Of a DNA stretch of 64,000 nucleotides, positions 46,205-57,769 are shown piece by piece. Source of the stretch: Druceiella hillmani (taxonomy: Eukaryota > Arthropoda > Insecta > Lepidoptera > Hepialidae). Made by a program: the position numbers and the translations under genes. Location: the NCBI GenBank assembly GCA_039881145.1, contig JAYKKI010000015.1:29364001-29428000 (forward strand), given 5' to 3'. Under the pieces are notes generated by a model. That model searched no databases and was not told where the DNA came from. It saw nothing but the letters and a program-made list of their open reading frames with translations. The stretch's first letter is position 1. The number at the start of each line of letters is the position of its first letter.

Positions 46205-49200
46205 TAAAATTTAAAAACATTCACATATTCAATAGGTAATCACGATGCCTGTGTATGCCTTATCTCATCTTATATTTATACTATCGAAATGATTAACCGG
46301 GTTACCCATACCGATGTGAAAGAAGAGCTTTAATTTTTAAACTTTATTATATCATTACGTTCATAACCCCTAGATTTTGGTTTTAGCAGCTTTTCCTACG
46401 CCTGCTTGTCATACACCTGCTGAGAGTATAAACATATAGTTTATTTCAACTACCTACAGCGCGCACGATTATCATTCAGCGTTGCCTTGTTTTGCGTGCA
46501 CTCATATTCGTCAACATAGTATTGCGAGGGAAGCACTGTCTTGACAACTTTTCCTATTCTATTGACCGTTTCAGGAATGGGGTTGTAGAATTGCTATTTG
46601 TTGTAGAAGCTAGATCAGGATTAATCACTGGTTACAGTGACGTTTATTAGAATTTGCTCTGTGTCTTTTGTTACATACTTTATTGTGTTTGATATATTTT
46701 ATAGGCATTTATTTTTATATCGAACTATTTGGGTAAATCTGCAAGTGGTATATGGGATTTTGAAGAAATAAATATATTATAATTTCACTTCTAAACTTCT
46801 GTAGATGGAGTTGACGTATGAGTGGCTTTTCGACACTAAGTGATTTTAACACAAACCTGTTGTGCACCATTTTAAGAAGGTTTTGCTACCATTAGTTTTT
46901 ATTTCAATTCGAGAGTCCAAATAATATAATATTGGGTACATCGCCACGTAAATAGCTGATAGGGTACGTTTTGCAGGAATACAGGTCGTAATTATAGTGC
47001 CAAATTCTAGACAGAGTCTTATAGTTGAAAGCAAATGAGTTAAATATAAAAAAATCTGTCAAGTTCTACGCTAATATTAACTTGAATGATAGTGATATGG
47101 TAGCTTTAATTTTATAATACTAAGTTAGAATTTCATAGACTCTTGATTCGGAAGTAGAGTTGTAATATTTTTTTGGTAGCTTGTAAAAATACAATATTTT
47201 TTGAGAAAATCGAAAAACCAATATTCTAGATCCGTTTATAAACTTTTATTTTGCATTTTATAGATATTTTGGTTAACTTTTCGTCTTAGAAAGCTTTATT
47301 GACATTAATGTTTAATATACTTACTTCATTTAAAATCTTAAGTACACGTTCGCCTGATTGAATTCAAAGTTCATTTTTGAATTGAGAACCTGTAATTGGT
47401 TCAGCCAGATTTGACTGTATTGAAATCAAATAATTTATTTTAGTATATTAAATTTTCATCTTTATAATTTTCCTAAACGTATGTCAATGTACCATTTACT
47501 TGATGAGGAAAATATAATATTTTTTGTACTATATTTTTTCTCACGATAATACAACTGACCTAAATATTTGCAGTACAATATTAAATAATGTGTCGATTGG
47601 GTGGCAACCTTGTTCGGAGGAGACATATATATGATATATCGCACTTTTAGTTAAAAAATAAAAGGCTGTTATTTTACCAATCCAATTATATATTTTTTCC
47701 ATAGTTTCATAGATTTTGCACATATGTGCAAAATCTATGAAATTTTTCATATAGATGAAAATGTGGCTACTTCGTGAATAGTTTTAAAGAATATTTGAAA
47801 AGGGAAAGATCGATTTTTTGTTTTTCTTAGCTGTGTTTTTTGTTATTGTTTATTAAAATTTAGACTAAAGGAATTTTTTATTTTAGTCAAAATGAAAAAA
47901 AAATCCATTTCCAGATTCATTCTGCTGCGTCAATGACTAACTTAGATAAGCAACGAAATAAGGGTATACTTACTACAGAATTCATTTTTTATTGTAATTA
48001 GGTAGAAAATTGTTAATATGTGATAATGCATTTAATATTCAGCTCAACTAGAAGTATCAAAATAAGGACTACAGCATTTGACAGAACATTTAGCTAAACG
48101 GTTAAAGAAAATTGAATTTAAATGCAAACGACGTGTCAAACATTAATAAATAATTAAGAATATAAAATAAAGGTCTATTATCCTGACCTACGCTTGACCT
48201 TATAGAAAGGTTATCATCGAGATTAAACACTTAATGAAAATCTGAACGTGTCTTAAATAAAAGGGTTTATTCGGTTTCCCTCGAAGGACTTTTATCTTGT
48301 TTCATTTTATGTAATATAATGGGGACGTTTATGTGTCCACATTTTAGTTTATTTCGTTATCTTTATATACTAAAATTTTATTTTAAAACTGTATTTGTTC
48401 GAAATTCCTCGGATTAATTTTCCGTTTAGAATTGATGAAATTCGTGTGAGGTTTTTGGAATGCTGTCACATCGTTGGTATATCTCTTGTGCGGTTTGTAT
48501 TTTTAGTTATAAGATTAAGGTCGAAATAGAATTGAGGCGGCGGAGAAGATTATGAGAAAGAGGTTAGAATAAAAATTATGTAAAATATCTTGGTATTGAA
48601 AATTTTAATTACGACATTGATAGATTTAATTATATATTATGATAGTTTGTAAGTTAGGAGTAATAAATAAATTAAGTTTTTTTCACTATTATATCTAGTA
48701 TCAATCTATAAATAAAACTAAAATAGAAGTCGGTCTATGATTTAAATATTCTTAACCATTTTTTATTGAGCTACACGATATTTATATGTTTGTTTGTTTC
48801 TGGATGTCTATATGTTTGTATGGCACAAACTTCAAAGTCCTTGAATGCATATTGACAAAACTTATAACATATATTTCTTGTTATAATTGGGACTTTATTT
48901 TGTCTTGATATTTTAATAATTGGAGAAACGGTGGCAGAAAATTTGAAACGACTTTATCGTGAAACAGAGTTTAATAACCGCAATAGCAGCGGTACTACAG
49001 GTGCTACTCTACAATTACGTTATTACTATATTATCAGTTAATAACACTTTCAATGCGTTTAAAAAAACAAAACGGTTTTTGCTAGATGGTAAACTCGATG
49101 GTAGTTTAAAAAAATTGTGTTGAGAACGAAAAGAAATATAGTTTAAAAAACTATAAAACGAGCTTTTATAGCATTATGAAATAAAAAGTAATCTTTAGAT

Positions 49201-49930
49201 GCAAAGATTTTGGTCAAGAGTGAAAGGATGTCTCACAACTCAGTATAACTTAATTTTCAGAATAAAGTGATTGACAAAAAAAATTATTTAAAAAGATCTG
49301 GGGTGTTCTCGGCTTACATTTTATAAATAGATAGCGGTCAAAAAATTTACGATAACTGATAACAAATACCTCACGCTTTTTTATATTAAGGTTAATTTAA
49401 TTAAAGGTAATTTAATTTATTAAACACAGCAACAAAATGAAATTGGTTCGCTGCTGCGTTTGCGAATAATTTTTCTTCGAATTTTGGGATATACAGAAGT
49501 TAATATAATTTTATCGCTAGGTAGATAAAGATAATTTTAAAGATTATGTCCTAAAAACGGGAGTAACAACCTTTCCATGTTTTTATTGTTGCCTTAGACA
49601 TTGCAATATTGCAATTGTGGAAAAAAATTAAGTATTAAATAACTTTATCGTGTCTGTATTTAGATGAAATACTTTGTTACTTAATTTTATTTTAAATGTT
49701 ACAAAAATCTAGAATTCTAGTGCTGATTTTTCGAAGAAACATGTTTTTTGGTACTTATTCCTTATAATATTAAATATATATTTAGTAGTGCTGGTAATAG
49801 CATATTTTAGACAAAGCTTATTATTATAAATTGTCAATTAATTCTTGTGATATTTATGTAAACTTTTAGCTATACATAAGTAATATAAGATTCAGTTATT
49901 TTGAATTAGACTAATCCAGGCTTGGTTTGG
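46205..49930. other. intergenic DNA, no gene seen
   Basis: AT-rich desert. Within it are a perfect palindrome at 47705-47742 and a pair of TGACCT half sites at 48184 and 48195. Short minus-strand ORFs at 46846, 47462 and 47541 have no protein-like features. Confidence 0.55.
47705..47742. repeat. perfect 38-bp palindrome, no loop
   Basis: The sequence from TTTCATAGATTTTGCACAT at 47705 reads identically on the opposite strand through 47742. Both 19-bp halves match with no spacer. Confidence 0.97.
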
Positions 49931-49939
49931 AATGGAGTA

Positions 49940-49979
49940 TTGACTTGAACGTGATGTACTTGACTTGAACGTGATGTAT
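49940..49979. repeat. 20-bp tandem duplication
   Basis: TTGACTTGAACGTGATGTA occurs at 49940 and again at 49960, with 20-bp spacing and no mismatches over 19 bp. Confidence 0.95.
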
Positions 49980-49983
49980 ATAT

Positions 49984-50067
49984 GTTAATTTCTATTTTAA
50001 AATTATGATAAATTTCGATTAACTATGTTAAATCGAAATTTATCTTAATTTTAAAATAGAAATTAAC
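49984..50067. repeat. hairpin, 37-bp arms with one mismatch and 10-nt loop
   Basis: The arm at 49984-50020 begins GTTAATTTCTATTTTAAAAT. The arm at 50031-50067 is its reverse complement except for one A/T change. The loop is AACTATGTTA. It directly follows the tandem duplication at 49940. Confidence 0.95.
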
Positions 50068-50671
50068 TCATATAAATTTTAATAAATATTAAATACGATG
50101 TGTTTTTTAAACTTAATATCCCTCTGGATTTTTATGAGTATTTTTAATACAGTTGAAAATCAGAAACCTACATACACGTATGTACATTGTGTTGGCTGCT
50201 TCCGTTGATTATATTGAAGCAAATAAAGTCAAGAGGAACATAGATAAAATTTCGTAATAAAGTTTTATATACTTACTTGTAAACATTGTTACTAAACATT
50301 AAGCAGCGTCTGTAGTTTATATTTTTGCTAGTTATATATAGCATTTAAGGAAATATATCAGAGGTAGAAACGATAATATAGTTTAGAAGAATTTGTAATT
50401 TTCAAATTAATTTTCTCAAAAAATCAGCGTCATTTTGCTCAGTTTTTTTGTGTGTTTTAGTTATCAATGTGTCCATTAAATAAATAATAAGTACACAGTT
50501 TATTAAATTATTCCTATTATTTACATGGCAAAAATTATTTCTGTGTGTTGTGTCTGATACTTGATCGGTTGGAATATAATTACTTACTGAATTTTCATTT
50601 TTTATTTAGGCACTTAGTGCGAATGATTTAATAAATCTTGATTAGTTTGTACTTAAAAAAGCGAATTTTTC

Positions 50672-50945
50672 ACGTGAAACATCTATAGGCGCAGGTATAA
50701 ACCGGATCGTTGGCGTGGCGACGCTTGCCATGGCGTCGTCGGGTCGCCACGCTATACTAAGATATATATATATAGTCTATTTGTAGTAGAGGGTACGGTA
50801 TGGCGATGTGTCGCCATGCGCAACCGACTACGCGACTCCCTCCTCACTCAGTTCGACGCTGTTGTTTACTACGGTACACATAACCTGTGCTTTATTATTT
50901 TTGTATTAATTGTAAATAAATGTTTATTAAATAAAGTCACCATTT
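50672..50945 (+). mobile_element. candidate solo LTR or orphan promoter-polyA cassette
   Basis: A CpG-rich head carries GCGTGGCGAC (50713) and its exact inverse GTCGCCACGC (50743). It is followed by a TATATATATA stretch at about 50763-50773, a CpG-rich stretch ending in TCACTCAGTTCGAC (an arthropod initiator core TCAGT near 50849), then AATAAA signals at about 50916 and 50931 and TCACC. Promoter and poly(A) signals within 200 bp are typical of an LTR. No partner LTR, internal domain or target duplication was found. Confidence 0.3.
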
Positions 50946-52089
50946 TCTGTAAGAAATTCGTAATACTTAATTTTTTTTTTTAAGTTCATTACTCTGTTTA
51001 ATTGGTTGTTCTTATTTTTCGAATAGCAATAATAACACAGCTAAGTATTTTCTGTGTTTCTTTGTATATCTATCTACTAGATATTAAATAAATCAGTAAT
51101 TTAAAAAATTTCAAATAATTTTTAAATTTTGAAGACTGGGTAGATTTAGAAATCATTGGGATAAATGTTATTCTTTTTTTAATTATCGTCGTTTATTCAA
51201 ACATACACATGTCAATTATTTTGTGAATTGCGATTTATGTCGAATAGAAAACCGAACTTTCTTCGAATTGTCTAGTTTGTTCGTTGTTGTAATAAGGGAT
51301 TTCATGTGTTGAATTAGCTATTCAACATTTTATTAGATTATTGTTTAATAGTTCGTATATTGTTGTGGAATATGTCTATTTTTCTATGAAAAATAAATAG
51401 TTAAAATGAGTGTAATTATAATTCTGGCTTATACTTATATATTTTTAATTTTCAAGTTATTTAATTGTTTGCTTGGATGATTATTTTGGATATAAAAGTT
51501 TCTCCATATTTCGATTGTATAATTCCTTTATTCCTTAAGTAGTAATATTTACGTAAAGATTATTAATATCCAGATGGGCTAAATTGCTCCAATGTGTCGT
51601 ATTAAGTTTTCGATAACCTATGGTGTGATAGCATAAAAAATACGTGTAAGTCCAATTTGAAGTTTTTCTTAAAAATCTGGAATACTGCATTTAATTATTG
51701 TGTTTTTTAAATGTATGTTTAAATTTTTTTTCAAACTTAATTCTTCATGTAATAGTTTTGGTTCAGTATAATTTGTAATCAAACATTTTCAAAATGATTT
51801 TGGAAAGTGGTAATTAACCTTTCTCTCCCAAAATCGCCAAACATCAAATATTATGTACGAAGAAATATTGTAAAAATTAATAAAATAAGATATATTAAAA
51901 GTTTACTTTTTTGCGGTCAACTAAGGGGAAAATAGGATGGTAGACGGTGATGATAGAAAATTGAACAAAAATTCAGTTTTATTCTAGAACTTAAAAAAGT
52001 AATTAAATTGTAGAAATACGCTAATTAAAAGTGTTCGCTTGCTTTATATTGTTTGATACTGACTCCCAAAAGAATGTTAAATAGAACGT

Positions 52090-52090
<1 letters not shown>

Positions 52091-52142
<52 letters not shown>

Positions 52143-52153
52143 TATATATATAT

Positions 52154-52206
<53 letters not shown>
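52091..52206. repeat. (TA)n microsatellite with a CACACA core
   Basis: About 115 bp of TA repeats, interrupted by AATATA at about 52135 and by ACACACACAC at 52154-52163. Confidence 0.95.
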
Positions 52207-52207
<1 letters not shown>

Positions 52208-52849
52208 CCTGCCTTCTTTACGCTTTATGGTATTCGATGCGTCATGCCTTTGTATACACATGTATTTACCTCTACATACTTTTTTCATTATACTTTTGTT
52301 TATGTCTGTATATACTTTAATACATTGTTACTTTCTTGTTTATGTAATGACAAGACACCATTTGCAATTGAAAGACACATCAATAAACTATTCACTCCTT
52401 CCACTAGATTTTTCCCCAGTATCCCTAACATCCCCTTCACACAATAGAAGGGAATTATCAAGATCCCTTAATAGTGGCCCGTATCTGTCGTTGAGCGCTT
52501 ACACCAACAAGAATTAATAACTATCCCTTCTCAGTGGGTTATTTAAGACTTATATTTTTTCAAGAATATATTTAGCGATCGCTCTAAATGATTTAAATAT
52601 CAGCCCACTTTCAATCAAGTTAAGGTGACCGAAGGAACCATGGTATAAAGTACCGCGTGATTACACTGGATTCTTCAAATCAAAATTAACTCAAACTCGA
52701 TGAATCTACTGCTCGTGATTGTGTAGTCCCCAACTTCCAGTACCATCCCCAACTTCCAGTTGTAGATTCCATCAGATTCGACCACATTCTGTAACCAATG
52801 GTCTTATAAAGAAAGGGCAAATGAGTTCAATTACGCTCTCAAATTTTCT

Positions 52850-52905
52850 AACTCCTCAACGGATGAGAGAATAAGACCCCTTATTCTCTCATCCGTTGAG
52901 GAGTT
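52850..52905. repeat. perfect hairpin, 26-bp arms and 4-nt loop
   Basis: The arm at 52850-52875 begins AACTCCTCAACGGATGAGAG. Its exact reverse complement occupies 52880-52905, with loop ACCC. Outside the arms a single mismatch interrupts further pairing. Confidence 0.97.
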
Positions 52906-54207
52906 TGCCAGGATATCTCCGGAGTTCATTATAAATTCTTAACTATTTGGAAAGTATGTCCTATCATTTATGAAAAGAATTTTCAAAATTGGTTTATATA
53001 CAAAAAAGTTATGAGTGAACATTCATAATTTTTAAAAAATATGCCGGTCGAACAGAGAACCTCCTTTTTTTTATTTTGATTAAAATAAATATTTAGTGTA
53101 GGTGCGGAACTTTTTAAATTTTTTGATATTAGTATTATTCGAGAAACGTTATATTAACTCCATTAACTTACAATATCCCAGAAATTTAAGTTGAATTTAG
53201 CAAGAGATTTTATTGGACTATTTATGAAACACTAAAAATATTTTTTTGTAAATAAAATAACGAAAGAATGTCATCCTATTATTGTAGAATATAAACACGG
53301 GAGAATTTAAAAAAGTTTTAAAAAGATAATGAGAAAAAATTTATTTTCAAAACCTGTTGAAAAATATTTAACTATAATTCTTTACTTATGTGTAATACAA
53401 AATTCCATATTTTCGTCAGTGAAATTGATGGAATAAAATAGTTTAGTACAATTATTTTCAATATAATATGAAATTTGGTAGGAGAAACTCTTTCTCAAAA
53501 GATTTAAATCTCTCACCATCTACTTAAACGCCAATATCTCAGCGGGTGTAGTCCATCATAATCCAGGACAGCGCCACTTTCCTCCCTGAAAAATAAAAGT
53601 CTTTCAATTATTAACGTCGGCGTCTGTCATCGTTAGGAAGTTATCGTGACAGGGCGGGCGGCGCTCAATCTCGACGCGGTCTTTGGCACGTGCCTCTCGA
53701 GACGCCTCATCCCCCCACTTAAGTAAATGTAAAACGAATCATATTTCATTTTATCTCTGATGCGTCTGGGCCTCTTTCATTTTAATGATTGACGATTGTT
53801 TGTTGAATTGTATTTGAACCACTCATTCATCATATTTGCAAGTTAAACGGGACAAGATTACCTTTTGTCAAAGTTATTAAATTTATTTTTAAAATACAGA
53901 TATAATGGTCAACTTTATACAAATTTTAAAGCTTTCAAGGTAATAAGAGTTGGTGGGTTTAAAAGTGCGTTTAATTTCAGAAGAATTAATTGTTTTTCTT
54001 ACATATTTTACTTTAAAAAATGATAAAGAAAAGCGCGACAAAAATATAACCTCAAATTAAAAACAAGCAGATGGGACTATAAGGTTAAGCAGATGGGATA
54101 AATTCGGTTATCCGGAAATACACCCAATGGTCTCTGATACACCAGACAGAATAATGTAGACTATTTCACTTTTTTCAGGTCACCAAGAGGTCAAGAAAAT
54201 CATTAGA

Positions 54208-54886
54208 CTATTGTGGTCGAGTATATTACTGGCAATTCATAATGTACCGGAAGGACGACTGGGATGTTTATTCGAGGCAACCACTTACATAGTTCCAAAA
54301 TCTTCCCTCAAAGATCAAGTGAAAAAGATAAAAAAGAGAGCATCAAAATACGCGATTTTTCAAAAGTGACTGACTACTTTAAAATGTGTATTTTCAGAAC
54401 AATTAGAGATTCTTCTGATAGATCATATAAAATGAATGGAGTCTCGCACCGTAAAAATCGGATACTTCCCTGAGAGGAAAAAAATAAGTCGATTCCTTGA
54501 TATCGGCAGAATGGGAGCAGATGATAATAGAGTAATGTTATGCTGTTCTACAATAGGGCACTATATACCACCGCTGATGTTATTTCCTCGTGCTCGTATG
54601 AAGAATGAATTATTAAAGGATGTATCGGCAGGTACCGTAGTAGTTTGCCACTCGATTGGATGGATGCAACAGTATATTTTCACAGAGCGGTTAAGTGTTT
54701 TTACATACATCGTAAAGTCTACAAAAGAAGATTCAGTATTATTAATTTTGGATAATTATACGATGTATAGAAATGATATTGATGCAATTGAATTAGCCCA
54801 TGAAACATCATTATAACCTACTTCTTCACTGCCCTCGTCGTCTCCAATCTTTAGATGTGGATTTTATGGGATCAGTATATGAATAA
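54208..54886 (+). pseudogene. pogo/Tigger-type transposase, frameshifted relic
   Basis: Four frame segments follow the order of a pogo-superfamily (Tc1/mariner class) transposase. At 54232-54366 AIHNVPEGRLG and EATTYIVPKSSLKDQVKKIK match the psq-type helix-turn-helix. From about 54264 another frame ends DRSYKMNG, where intact proteins have a catalytic NMDETG, so the first Asp appears lost. At 54436-54813 come YIPPLMLFPRARMKNELLKD, GTVVVCHSIGWMQQYIF and LLILDNYTMYRN; the second catalytic Asp is kept, but the usual HYSH is degraded. A last frame at 54851 gives LDVDFMGSVYE, the region of the third Asp, ending at TAA 54884. Frameshifts separate the segments, so no functional protein can be made. 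Terminal inverted repeats were not found. Confidence 0.85.
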
Positions 54887-54889
54887 GTA

Positions 54890-57320
54890 AGTATATATTA
54901 GTCTATATGCGAAATCATCCAAGTCATCCAATGACACAATTTCAAAGACCATCTTTATTTAAAGCTGCTTTTGAGGTGTGACAATAATGCCACTTTAATA
55001 ATAACAATTTCCGAATATATGTAATGTATATCATTTTTCCAAATTTCTGTTATTTCTGAATTTTGAAAATAAGGTAGGAAATGTTAAATTATTGAAAATG
55101 GTTACTACTTTTCAAAGTCACATGTTTTGGTCATATATTTGCATTACATGTCACCTAATATACCATGTTAATTATCGCGTTATTTTAAATTTTAAGTTTA
55201 GGATTTATAAAAAAAAGATCGACAGACGCAAATGCATTTTGTTTTTTTTAACCTGATTTCTCAACTCAACTTATTTTTTGTGTATGTTATCTCATATCTT
55301 CAGGTTTTGTCAAGCAATTTGAATGATTCTTTTTTTTAATGAGTGTGAATGTACATGAATGTGAGGTAGAAAGAGAAGCATCGACTTGATCTATTCCAAA
55401 AATTCCTAGTAATAGCAGAATTTTCCTAATTTATTTATGTTCGGAAATGATATTGTACCCCAAAAGTTGCAGTTTCTTATTCGTTTCTATTCTAACTCTC
55501 GTTTTCGTTTCTATTTAACTTATTAGGCGCTTCTTATTCGGTACTTAATTGGAGTAGGTTCAATCATTTTGGTAAAAATTTACGGAGTACTGAATAAGTA
55601 AAGCTGGTAGAATACGCGCTGTACTTCTAAATTTGTGAATGTGGAAAATATTGCAGTATGATTGAATTGTGAGTGATAAGTCTATCTGAGTGATATCTCG
55701 CACAGTGTTTTACGCTCAACATGTTGGTTTTCGTAAATATAATATCTAACATAAGTATATGACAATGACAAGTGATAAAGAAGATAAGGTCGTTGATCCT
55801 ATAGTGTATTGCAAGTGTTATTGTACTTTAATTTTGTTGGTGGCGAAAATAACCGGAGATTCTCAATACTTAAACGAATGAAGTCATTTAGATATAATAA
55901 GAGTCGTTTTAAGAAATTCAATCTGCAATGAGCACGCCTATTGCATGAATTATTTGTACGATAGTTCTATTCATTGTGCAAAATTTACACTTAATAATGA
56001 GTAAGAATGTTTGAATTTTAGTGGTTACAGAATAATTTAAAATCCCAAGAGTAAAATGAGATACATGTCATTTTAATACGCATAATTTAAATACAAAAAT
56101 TAAGAAACAAGTACCTTTTTTTCCTCATGTAAATAAATACTATAAAGTTGATTTTGAGAAAATAGTCATTATAAAATTATTTAAGACATAGAAAAAAAGC
56201 AAGATATGATTTATTTTCTATATTTTAACCTTTACAGGCTGATCTTTAAGATTGGCATATCGCATTGGTTGTACCTTTTAAATAAGTTGTGGTCCATTTT
56301 TATGTGCGTTATTTAAAAAATACTGTAGTAAAGAATCTTTACTGAAATATACTAAGAATTCTTCTTATTTCAGTGTTTTAGGGATCCTTTGTACCTTTAG
56401 AGGGCATTTCACAGGTGCATTTTTCATGGTTAAATATTACGTAAAAAGAATAAAGATATCAGTATACTGAATAACATTATATAGCATACCACTATCGCTA
56501 ATAAATGGGATAAAAGTAGAAAAATCAAGAGGCTAAAAATTCAATTAATATTATCATTAATATCATTGTAATAAATCAATCATTAATATCATCAATCATA
56601 ATTATCATTAATATCATTGTAAAAATCATTTGTATCCTACCAATAAAATCTTAGCAAAGTTATAACCGTATATTATTTTTTTTTGTGAAAAGTGACTAGT
56701 GCGTGCTACTGTTAATGAAAAGTTGTTAAATCAACGTTTTCCTAAAATTTGTTTGCCAGAGTTTGTGAATTTAAGCGCGACTGTGCGAGTTTTCATGAAA
56801 CTTTCACTTTTAATTTGTTTGGTCATGCGTTATGAAACAAAACACTATGAGGGAAACGAACCACAATATAAAAACTTTCGGAAATCGATAAGTGATACAC
56901 TGAACCATGATGTCTTTAACGAATTGTATTGAAGAGATAATTATACCCTTACGGTGTATAAAATGATGGGGCTATTTTTTTCAATTTACAGTTTTCTACT
57001 CACTTTTAAACAAACATTTGCGGGTATAAGTATTTCTTTACTTCCTGAAAAAAAACGGTGTGAATATCAGAGGAAACGTTTTTAAAAACAAATAAAATAA
57101 TTGTTGAGCAACTGCCTAAACATGTATTATTAAAATAAATTTGGTGTTTAATCTATGTGGTATTAACATAAATTAAAAAAAAACGAATATTTTTGTATTT
57201 TTAATTGCTCGTTTCATAAAAAAAGTATTGAACGGTTTTTAAAGTATTTTTTTATTGACTGTAAAAGACATACAGAATATATGGTCACATACCTTAATGG
57301 CAGGCTACCAGTTTGTTTGT
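54890..57320. other. intergenic DNA, no gene seen
   Basis: AT-rich. TTATCATTAATATCATTGTAA occurs exactly at 56551 and 56602, a local direct duplication. The ORF at 56699-56932 starts with GTG and has no recognisable domain. Confidence 0.5.
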
Positions 57321-57329
57321 TTGTCATTT

Positions 57330-57765
57330 ACCAATTATTAGAATAACGGCTGTTGTTAGCTATACCTCGCTAAACGTACGTTATTATACATAATTTCCGC
57401 CTTTCCGTAATTTAAGCCTCTTTAATAAGGTCCCAATAAAATTTGAAGGTTTTAATTAGCTGGGTTTATAAAGGTATCGATGGGCTCATTGTGGCGTGCA
57501 CCTTTGGCTGCTCACCGTTCTGGCTGTATGAAGGCTCGTTTTTCCCGGGAAAAATAAGTTATAATCTATTGCTGGGCTTATAAAATACTAATAATATGGG
57601 AATTACAAACATTTTTTTCGAGTTTTTTATCGTCTTTTGAAGTAAAACGTTTGGATGGGAGTTAACACGTTCTGATCGTACGTCGCGACGTGCCATTCGG
57701 CCAGGTTCGCGTCTCCTCTTTCCGACTTTTCGAATTCGACCAATTTCGCGTCTTGTCGGCTAACT
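57330..57765. promoter_or_regulatory. possible conserved non-coding element
   Basis: A balanced-composition stretch has dense homeodomain-type sites (TTTAATTAG at 57451, TTTATAAAG at 57466, ATCGAT at 57476). A CpG-rich segment follows at 57670-57760 containing the perfect palindrome ACGTCGCGACGT at 57680-57691. There is no ORF. An enhancer is plausible from motif density, but conservation cannot be judged here. Confidence 0.25.
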
Positions 57766-57769
57766 ATTA

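Larger units (their letters stand above)
50950..54200. other. intergenic DNA, no gene seen
   Basis: AT-rich sequence with a long TA array (52091) and a perfect hairpin (52850). A CpG-rich island at 53630-53720 has no ORF. The overlapping frames at 52227 and 52244 lack recognisable protein features. Confidence 0.5.
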
